Source: Silurus meridionalis
Lineage: Eukaryota > Chordata > Actinopteri > Siluriformes > Siluridae
Reading direction: 5' to 3'
DNA length: 64,000 nt
Assembly: GCF_014805685.1 (NCBI RefSeq)
Contig: NC_060906.1
Location: forward strand, 25,512,626 to 25,576,625
The translations under genes were made by a program, and so were the position numbers. The notes beneath the pieces are model-generated. The model did not search any database, had not been told where the DNA came from, and was given only the letters and a program-made list of their open reading frames with translations. Numbering within the stretch: position 1 is the first letter of the stretch; the number at the start of each line of letters is the position of its first letter. Shown piece by piece: positions 55,241 through 64,000 of the stretch.

Positions 55241-56119
55241 GGGTGTAGTTTCTGGATCGTGAGGATGTTCTCACTCCATCTGTTTCCTCTGTACGGTATT
55301 TTGGTGAATGTATCAGAGGAACAGAGTGAAATTCCCTCCAGCGTTTTCAGCACATACATTTTTCATCGCTGTAATAAAACATGGGCTTCATGAGAGACAC
55401 AATTACAGAACATTATCCCTGAATTATTCCTGATCCATTAATCTCACGTCTCCGTCGCTCCTTCACTTTTTAATTATTCATCATCTGCAAATGATCAATT
55501 AGAGCCGGCTTTAAAAACATTTTGGAATTTAATAGAGCGAATGGAAATGAAATGTCGGAGAGGAATCGTTAAACAGCACAGCGTTTACACACATACACTC
55601 TCTGCTGTCATAAGGCCACGCCTCTTTTCTAAGTCTGGACCGGGGAGTTGATATGAATAAGCCTGTGTGGTAACAGTATAGAGATCTGTGCTCTGACTGG
55701 TCAGAAGGTGGCGACATCTAAGGGCTCACTCCGGTATGTTATAGTTTCCATAGCAACAGTGCATTCACAGGGACGTGTCCAGGACACACTGTATATAAAC
55801 CCGTGTATCAGTAAGAAGACGTTTGTGTTGCATTGATGGAAGGAGTCTCCAGTGTCGAGTTTCCCCACATCTGGACAGAGGACGGAGGACGGAGGACGAA
55901 CAGTTTTCCAAAAAAATCCATGCAGTTTTTTGCCTAATTAGTTGTAAGCGGGAATAAAAGGAGACTGATGAGGGAAAGTGTGTTTATTTCTATTACAGCA
56001 GCTTTAAATCCAGGGAGGAACTCGTTATTGTAACTGTAAACACGTCTGACATTTTTATTCAGAAAAAAAATAATGTAAAGGTTTATGAATTGAGAAAGAA
56101 AACAATCAAACAGGAAGAC
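55241..56119. other. Unique sequence, no gene recognised
   Basis: No domain-bearing frame or repeat termini seen. Confidence 0.45.
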
Positions 56120-56315
56120 AATTATCTCTCTCTCACACACACACACATACACACACACACAGACACACAAGCATAAACAACACACACACACACAAGCATA
56201 AAGAAACACACACAAGCACAAACACACACACGTGCGCACATGCACACACAAACACACAGAAACAGACACACACTGAAAGCTAAACCATCTGTCATCTCAA
56301 GGATTGGAAGACATT

Positions 56316-56373
<58 letters not shown>

Positions 56374-56465
56374 TGGTTGATTGTCTGGCACTTCAAGGTT
56401 CAGGCTTATTTTCTTTCTCGCACTAGTGGACACACACCTTATTATTTTCACTCTTGCCTCACAGA

Positions 56466-56502
<37 letters not shown>
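56120..56502. repeat. CA/GT-rich region with three microsatellites
   Basis: Interrupted CA repeats at 56132-56275, pure CA at 56321-56371, and GT at 56468-56502. Confidence 0.88.
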
Positions 56503-56505
<3 letters not shown>

Positions 56506-56636
56506 TGTTATGAGTTTTCAGATTGAGAACCAGAGTGATTGTAACCCTTGTTTTCAGCAGAACTGATGTAAAATACAAATATTATAATAAATACAAATAC
56601 AGTGGAAAGTGTAGTGTTACATCATAGCTAGCAACT

Positions 56637-56645
56637 GGACGGACG

Positions 56646-56699
<54 letters not shown>

Positions 56700-56719
56700 T
56701 AGATAGATAGATAGATAGA
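56637..56719. repeat. GGAC/GACA/GATA tetranucleotide repeat
   Basis: Successive runs of GGAC, GACA and GATA units. Confidence 0.93.
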
Positions 56720-56983
56720 GCAAAGTGGCATTAAAACAATTAATTGGCAGTAAATCGACAGTAAAATGGCAGTAAATCTACAGGAAAGTGGCAGTAATAC
56801 TACTGTAAAGAAGCATTAAAGAGGCAGCAGATCCACAGTAAAACTGCAGTAATGTGGAAGTAAAACTACCATGAACTGGCAGTAATTCTACAGTAAAGTG
56901 GCAGCAAAATCTGCGGTAAAGAGGCAGTAAAACTAAGGTCAAAAGGCTGTAAACCTACAGTAAATGGGCAGTAAAGTGGCTGT

Positions 56984-56985
<2 letters not shown>
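56720..56985. repeat. Degenerate GGCAGTAAA minisatellite
   Basis: Imperfect units of about 20-24 bp, e.g. CTACAGTAAAGTGGCAGTAA, repeated about twelve times with high divergence. Confidence 0.75.
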
Positions 56986-57407
<422 letters not shown>

Positions 57408-57569
57408 AAACGACTGGAGCGTTTGTGATGGAGACTGTGTGTGTTTGTGATTGTGCTTCTCAGGAAGTTTTTCCTCTCTTTTCTATATTAAATTTAACTT
57501 TTGTCTTTTTGTCCATCTCTGTATATTAGTATTGTAAATAAATTTATGGTGATTATTTTTTTATTTCAC

Positions 57570-58640
57570 TGTGCCATTTTTTGCTTCCTGCACACAGGAC
57601 AGCATGGCGGCACCAGGTGTAGGGGGTTTGGGTTTTCTCACGTGGTGTCATGGGGTATAGGTGGTGACGTCCTGAGTGTAGAAGTGTGCTGTTTAGTTGT
57701 GGAGAAGGTGGCCGGTCATGAGTCTGTTTTTTCAGCATCCTGGATGAACACCATAGTGCTGTTTCTCAGTTCAGTAGATAAAGACATTGAACTAGTCGAA
57801 CGCCGTCTCGTTATTGATGGAGCTCTCACTCCGGTTCTCCATCTTTCAACACCATCAAAATAAGTAACAATCTCAAATGTCCCTGTTTATTAGTGGCGAT
57901 ATTTTTAAACAAGCCCTCTCTCGCTATGGGAAACTAATCTCTAAAGTTGAAAAGATCCCAATTGGCTGTGATGTTCAGGAGATTCACATACATGATTGTA
58001 AAGGACACTAAACTGAACCATGCACAACCACTAAACTTCAGAGTGGACAACTTTAACTACGGAAAAACAGGACACGTAGTTCACGCTTGTCCCAATAAAA
58101 ACATTGATGGACCAAACAGAGAAAACGATAAAGTTTCAGCTGAGCCAGTTAGCGCAGGCCCGTCTGGGGCCGGTCCGGTTGAGGCAGAGTCCACCGTTAG
58201 CACTGAACCTGCTGTAGAGTGGTGTGCTACTGGGCCTGCGGAGACTGAACCGACCCCAACGCAACCGACAAACACAGGTAAGAGTGAACATACACCAACA
58301 CCAACACCACACACCGATAATAAACTGATCAACAGCGATTTTGAACAACCAGAAAGTAAACAGGGGGACGATGGCAGTGAAATGGAGACAAGGCATGTCG
58401 TATTTAAAACACCAACAAAAAAAAGGAAAAAAAAAAAGAACCAATGACTGTAGTCTACATAAACAAGCCGACTTATATGAATCAGTGGATCAAAACGACA
58501 GTGAAAGTGAAATTGAAGACAGTTCTGTCTCAGAGCGAGTGTATAAGCCGTGACTATAATGTAGACGATATTAAACTGTTTTTAAGGTCAACAAAAAAAC
58601 AAACAGAGGTACAGCTTAAAGATTATTCCCTGATTTAAAA
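57570..58640 (+). mobile_element. Tx1-type LINE, degenerate ORF1
   Basis: Fragments in order: VEVCCLVVEKVAGHESVFSA, SSVDKDIELVERRLVIDGAL, then (frame change) KKVTISNVPVYISGDIFKQA, SRYGKLISKVEKIPIG, and a zinc knuckle that has lost its first cysteines (YGKTGHVVHACPNK). A low-complexity Ser/Pro/Glu/Thr linker follows, then a C-terminal region with DYNVDDIKLFLRSTKKQTEV. This order matches ORF1 of Tx1-group L1 elements. Frameshifts and the knuckle deletion disable it. Confidence 0.7.
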
Positions 58641-60480
58641 CAGTTCACCGATAAATCCAAAAGCTTGATGGCTGAAAGGAGCTTTACAAACAAAGAAGTC
58701 TACAGAGTAAAACAGATGGTGAGTAAACTCAGCACTGAACATAATGATGGCAGTGCATGAGGTTAAAAACCCCAGTAAAGAAGATCTTCTGCTGGGACTG
58801 GTTTTATTCTCATTTCTTGCCATGAGTGAAGTACGGTTTGCTTCTCTTAATTTAAATAGTGCCAGAGATATTAAAAAAGAGCTGCATTGTTCGAGCTTGT
58901 AAAACAGAAAAGGTTAGATTTCACTTTTATTCAGTGATTTTAAAAATGCCACTGACTGGACACGGAATGGGAGGGGGTTTTTGTCCTTAGCCACAACACT
59001 AAACATTTTATTGGCATTTTATTTGCTGAAACTTTTAGTCCTGTGTCTTATCAAGTCGCAGAAATAATAAAAGGAAGACTGCTAAAAATTCAAGCACAGT
59101 TTAAAGATCATGTCTTTGATTTTATGTGTATTTGTTCCAACCTCAGCAATCCTAGTCCCAGTCCAAGTTCCAAAATGTAGATCAGATAGACACACCATCC
59201 AAGGTTTTTTTAGTCTAGAAAAGAAAAATGGCCAAAAAACACTATTTTATGCCCTACGTTCTGAGACTGGGGCAATTCAAACAGCTGTACAGAAGCAAAC
59301 TCAGGTCTATCAGAATAGTTACTTGTTTAATAACTTACTACAGGTATCTGAGCAAGTTAATATAGAACTCTGAGGTGCCCTGACCCAAGAGGAACTGCAC
59401 AGGGCCCTCCAGGGTATGGAGTCTGGGAAAGCACCAGGGACTGACGCTCTTCCTATTGAATTCTAAAGATACTTATGGGAAGCACTAAGTACTAAGATCT
59501 AACAGTCTGGCTGAAGGACGGCTACCGCTGAGTTGTCGTAGGGCAGTGCTCACTCTTCTACCCAAGAAAGGGGACCTTACCAACATTAAAAACTGGCGCC
59601 CAGTTTCGCTGCTCTGTACTGACTACAAACTGCTCTCAAAATCTCTAGCCGATAGACTGAATAAAGTAATGGACCAAGTCATCAATCCAGACCAGACTTA
59701 CTGTGTACCCAATAGGTAAATGACAATGTATATCCCATTAGAGACCTTCTTGAGATCTCTCAGATCTCAGTAGATCAAGAAAAGGCATTTGACAGTTAAA
59801 CGTCCATACCTGTGGAAAACTTTAGAAGCCATTAGCATTTGCCAGGATTTTATAAACAAAATGAAGGCTCTTTACTACGACGTGGAGAACATACTAAAGT
59901 TAATGGTGGCTTATGCACTCCATTCAAGGCTGATAGGATAGTAAGACAGGGGTGTTCCCTAACTGGAATGCTGTACTCTCTTGCCATAGAACCCCTTTTA
60001 CAGCAGAAAACTTACATGGCCTTCACCTACCAAACCGCGAGAACCCTCTTCACCTATCTGGTTCTTCTAAAGATGTGACTGTTTTAATTAGTAGGCAAGT
60101 GTGCAGGTTTTAATGAATTTGTTTATTGTTGTGATTTTAATGTGTTGTCCTCTGCAAGAGTTAACTGGCATAAAAGTGAAGCACTGCTAAATGGAAAATT
60201 GACAAAAGATAAGCCAGACCTCCCTGACAGTCTGACCGGGGGAAGAGATGGCTTCAAGTACTTAGGTGTGTTCCGACCACAGAGAGGAATTGGGAGGGAG
60301 CGGTAGAGAAGGTGAAAGTTAGACTAGGCAGATTAAAATGGAAAACACCAGAAATGTCATATAGAGGGCGTACATTAGTGGCCAATAACTTAGTAGCTTC
60401 CTGTTTCTGGCACAAGTTGGTTTGTAGAGATCCTCCCCCATGTCTCCTGGCTGTTCTGGTAGACTTCTTCGGTGACAAAC
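58641..60480 (+). mobile_element. Tx1-type LINE, degenerate ORF2 (left part)
   Basis: Endonuclease remnants (HNTKHFIGILFAETFSPVSY-like near 58990, GRLLKIQAQFKDHVFDF near 59070). RT follows: ALTQEELHRALQGMESGKAP near 59380, a WRPVSLLCTDYKLLSKSLAD-like block near 59600, DQEKAFDS near 59775 and RQGCSLTGMLYSLAIEPLL near 59945. The YADD region is not intact. The post-RT part (MSYRGRTLVANNLVASCFWH) runs to 60480, where another LINE interrupts it. Many stops. Confidence 0.72.
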
Positions 60481-60685
60481 AAATCAAATCAAATAAAATT
60501 TTATTTGTCACATACACATACATACAGGGTACGACATGCAGTGAAATGCTTATTATGACTGTCCGGCATGAGGGAATAAATTGGGGTTAAAAAAAATAAA
60601 ACAAAGAAAAAGAAGGCAGATAAATAAGTATAAAAACTATATAAAAATAAGAATAAATAAAGATATAAATAAATAAATAATAAAA

Positions 60686-60760
<75 letters not shown>

Positions 60761-63358
60761 AAAATGCTTATGGCAGTGTGCAGTTAAACAATAAACAACA
60801 TTAAACAATTTAAGCATGGTTTTTAATTGTCCATAAAGTCCGTGTGCGGTCTGGTGTGGTGTAAAGTGTCCGTGTGCAGTCTGGTGTGGTGTAAAGTGTC
60901 CGTGTGCGGTCTGGTGTGGTGTAAAGTGTCCATAAGTGTCTGTGTGCTGTATGGTGTGGTATAAAAATATAAAATGTAAAGTGCACTGTGCTGTGCGAGT
61001 CCAGTGTCTAAAGTGTCGTAGCACAAAAATTGAGATATGTGCAGGGAAAAAAGGTCTGATGATGGAGAGAGTGGGCCAGGTTTTTTTTAGATCCTGGGTG
61101 TTTCCTGATTTAAACTCCGAATGGCCTGCGGGAAGAAGCTCCTCCTCATTCTCTCTGTGTTCGCTTTCAGGGGGCAGAAGCGTTTTCCTGAACACAACAA
61201 AGAAAAGAGTCCATTGTTGGGATGGCTGAGGTCCTTCACAATCTTCCTGGCTCTGGTCCTGCACCGCGTGCTGTAGATGTCCTGCAGGTTAGGGAGCTCG
61301 GTGTGGATGGTACGTTTAGCTGAACGCACCACCCTCTGGTGGGCTTGTCTGTCCTGCATGGTGCTGTTCCCGAACCAGGAAGTGATGATACCCGTCAGAA
61401 CGCTCTCAATGGTGCAGGTGTAGTCTTTAGCACCTGTGAGGGTAGTTTAAAGTCCCTTAAGCGTCTCAGATGGTACAGACGCTGCCGGGCTTCTTCACCA
61501 GGGTGTTGGTGTGACAGGACCAAGACAGGTCCTGTGCGATGTGAACACCTAGGTACCGGAAACTGTCCACTCTCTCCACTGGAGTCCCGCTGGTGTTTAG
61601 CGGTTGGTATGACCGCTCCTGCTTCGTGCTGAAGTCCACGATCAACTCCTTAGTCTTGCTGATGTTTAGGAAAAGGTTGTTCTCCTGGCACCATCTCTCC
61701 AGGTTTTTAACCTCCTGTAGGTAGGCCGTCTCGCCGTTGTTGGAGAGATGGCCCACCACAACAGTGTCGTCAGCAAACTTGATGATGGTTGTGGATTTGG
61801 AAGTGGCCACACAGTCATATGTGTACAGTGAGTACAGCAGGGGGCTCAGAACACAACCCTGGGGAGCTCCAGTGCTGAGGGTGAGGGTGGATGAAGTGTG
61901 TTTTCCCACCCGTACGGCTTGTGGTCTGTCTACCAGGAAGTTAGAGATCCATTGGCACAGCGGCAGGCTAAGTCCCAGGACCTCCAACTTAGAGGTGAGT
62001 GTGGAGGGAATTATGGTGTTAAATGCTGAACTGTAGTCCACAAATAGCATCTTTGTATAATTCCCATTTCTTTGGTCCAGGTGGCTCATTGTAGTGTGGA
62101 GGAGATGTAAATTGGCGTCCTCAGTGGAACGGTTCTGACGATACATGAACTGTAGTGGGTCCAGTGGGTCTGGTAGTCATGCAGTGATGAAGTCTCTGAC
62201 CAGTCTTTCAAAGCACTTTATCACTACTGAGGTCAAGGCTACAGGGCGGTAGTCGTTAAGGCGGGCAGGCTGGGGGTTCTTCGGGACAGGAAACAATGAT
62301 GGACTGTTTGAAAAATGAGGGACAACAGACTGTTCCAGTGAGAGGTTGAATTTCTCAGTGAACACCGGTGCTAGCTGGTCAGCGCAGGCTTTTAGAACCA
62401 GACCTGTAATTCCATCTGGTCCTGCTGCCTTTCTGGTATTTACTCTCTTGAATGCCCTCCTCACGTCATGCTCCGATATGGTGAACGTGTTAACCTCTCT
62501 GGCTCTCTCAGCGTGCACGCTGGTTGTGCCGCTAGCGTGGTTAGCTGCAGCCTCAAAACGAGCATAAAAGGTGTTTAGCTCGTCTGCCAGAGAAGCTTCC
62601 GCATTCACCATTCTGGAAGATGGTGTTTTATAGTCCGTTATTGTCCTTAGTCCCTGCCACAGGCTCCTAGAGCCACCATGTTGGAACTGTGACTCTAGTT
62701 TCCTCCCGTAGCGCCGCTTTGCATCCTTCACCGCTCTGCGAACACTGTAAGATGCAGCCTTGTACTCTTTCATGTCCCCGGTGTCAAGGCCCCGTGTTGT
62801 AGGCAACGGAGCAGGATCTCAGAGCGTCGTGGATGATTTTATCCACCCACGGCTTCTGGTTGGGAAACGTTGTGATGGTGTTTTTTTTTTACTGTATCAT
62901 CCGCTAGTTTCCCGATTAATCCCACAACCGCTTCCGTAAACATGTTGACGTCATCAGAGCTGCACTGCAACATGTCCCAGTCTGCATCATCCAAAGCGTC
63001 CTGCAGAGTGGCCACCGATTGGTCAGTCCAGCGCGCGACCTCCCTCTGAACTGGAGCTTCCTGTTTCAGCCTTTGTTTGTAAACAGGCATGAGGAAGATG
63101 GTGGCATGGTCCGATTTCCCAAACGGTGGACGTGATTGTGCCTTGTCGCTGTTCTTGAATGGTGTGTAGCAGTGGTCCAGTGTCCTTTCGCCCCTGGTGG
63201 GGCAGGTGATGTGCTGATGAAAGTTCGGTAGTGCGCGCTTGAGGTTGGCACTGTTGAAATCTCCGACCACAATGAGCGCAGCGTCCTGATGCAGTGTCCG
63301 TGTCCGCTTGTGGAATATAAACGGCACTGACTATGATCGAGCTGAATTCCCGAGGTAG
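60481..63358 (-). mobile_element. Jockey/Rex1-like LINE inserted into the Tx1 element
   Basis: Minus-strand element whose 3' tail is an ATTTG repeat (plus CAAATCAAATCAAAT at 60480). The flanks share AAAC at 60477-60480 and 63359-63362. Coding pieces: endonuclease 63327-62839 (IVVGDFNSANLKRALPNFHQ, LDHCYTPF, KSDHATIFLMP); RT 62806-62177 (NTRKAAGPDGITGLVLKAC, ARLNDYRPVALTSVVIKCFE); RT core 62146-61466 ([40 protein letters not shown], catalytic [19 protein letters not shown]); C-terminal part 61359-61087 (SFFPQAIRSLNQ). Three frame breaks separate otherwise long frames, so it is fairly young but inactive. The 5' end is truncated in the endonuclease. Confidence 0.87.
60694..60930. repeat. TA microsatellite and three 30-bp units in the LINE 3' UTR
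   Basis: A TA run at 60694-60759. CGTGTGC(G/A)GTCTGGTGTGGT-type units of 30 bp are repeated three times at 60841-60930. Confidence 0.88.
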
Positions 63359-64000
63359 AAACTGCACTGAGTGCCCCAGAGAGTGCTGTACCTTCCCAAG
63401 GAAGAGGGTGGGCAAGGTCTGATACACCTGCAAAGCAGGACGGAAGCCTTTCAGCTGCAGTTTGTACAGAGACTTCTTAATGGTGCAACAACTTCCAGCT
63501 GGCAGGCAACGGCATGCTCCATGCTGCACAATTCTAAAGGACTGCAGATGGACTAGAGTCTCTTTCTAATGGACCCTGCAAAGCTGCACACTAGCAGGTT
63601 GCCATCATTTAAGTCTTTTTAAAGTCTGGGGCTTTTTCTCTCTGCAAAAGGTCAGCAGAACCCACTCTCTTCACTTGCTTCTGGAAGAACATCAGGCAGC
63701 TGCACGCCTGAAGATAAAATCGACACGAGCAGATGCTCACCTACTGGCAAAATGGAAGGACATTCTAACAGCTGCAGAAGAACACTGCTTTCTGAACACT
63801 GCAGAGGGGCAGCGACCCCAAACACCAGCGACCCTTTTTACAGCATAAATCTACAGCCCAAACTGGAGGACCACACAGAACCTTTTTTGGAAAATCAACA
63901 GTTTTAGATTTCAAGTTTTTACAAATCTTGTGTCAGATTTCTTAACAGAAAAGTTTTAGATAACAGGGAAGACTCACCCTGGTGCAATGTGCTCAAACTA
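63359..64000 (+). mobile_element. Tx1-type LINE, ORF2 right part
   Basis: It resumes the frame interrupted at 60480: VLYLPKEEGGQGLIHLQSRT, AFQLQFVQRLLNGA, then decayed C-terminal sequence to the window end. The sequence continues past 64000. Confidence 0.75.

Overview
The window looks like nuclear DNA of a teleost fish. It is crowded with fish-type repeats: L2, RTE, Tx1 and jockey/Rex1-like LINEs, Tc1/mariner and hAT DNA transposons, tRNA-headed SINEs, Ty3/gypsy-like LTR elements, and long TG, TA, GA and CT microsatellites. It also carries spliced immune-receptor genes with phase-1 introns. I see no bacterial features, rRNA, CRISPR array or functional tRNA gene. Species cannot be fixed from this window.

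The real genes form a small minus-strand cluster of near-identical single-V-domain immune receptors, most like teleost novel immune-type receptors (NITR). Reading left to right: A (only the leader exon, 40-91, cut by the window edge), B (9080-10253), E (20656-21196, a remnant lacking leader and V exons), C (25856-26875) and D (37387-38376). C and D splice in phase into 201- and 199-residue type I membrane proteins: leader, V domain, short stalk, and a transmembrane segment with a central arginine and a five-residue tail without ITIM. That is the layout of an activating receptor that pairs with an adaptor. B has a deletion inside its transmembrane exon and is predicted to encode a 197-residue soluble form. 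A and B with about 10 kb of spacer were duplicated as a block to give C and D (1-10890 versus about 26785-38950). Later insertions and deletions differ between the blocks.

1-10890: leader A, promoter, a 30-bp-repeat LTR element (2172-3892), L2 and Tc1 fragments, an RTE insertion (6176-6658), a second RTE fragment, gene B. 10890-19940: nested TIR transposons, a jockey-like LINE split by an L2, a 30-bp array, a gypsy gag fragment, an L2 reverse transcriptase. 19945-25337: remnant E, a scrambled LINE, then a non-autonomous LTR element (about 22350-25108) with a gag-like leader and a 30-bp array where pol would be. 25340-38950: genes C and D, a 1,626-bp insertion next to the promoter of C, a degenerate hAT. 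38950-57400: no gene recognised; telomere-like array, nested hAT, 1.63-kb tandem duplication, SINEs, microsatellites. 57570-64000: a degenerate Tx1-type LINE interrupted by a 2.9-kb jockey-like LINE.

The main biological signal is one receptor family split by small structural changes into predicted membrane-activating (C, D) and soluble (B) forms, with changes in promoter, 3' end and glycosylation between copies. The main mobile-element signal is the pair of LTR elements carrying a 30-bp (10-codon) repeat array between PPT and 5' LTR. All splice models and family assignments come from reading the sequence and were not checked against RNA or databases.
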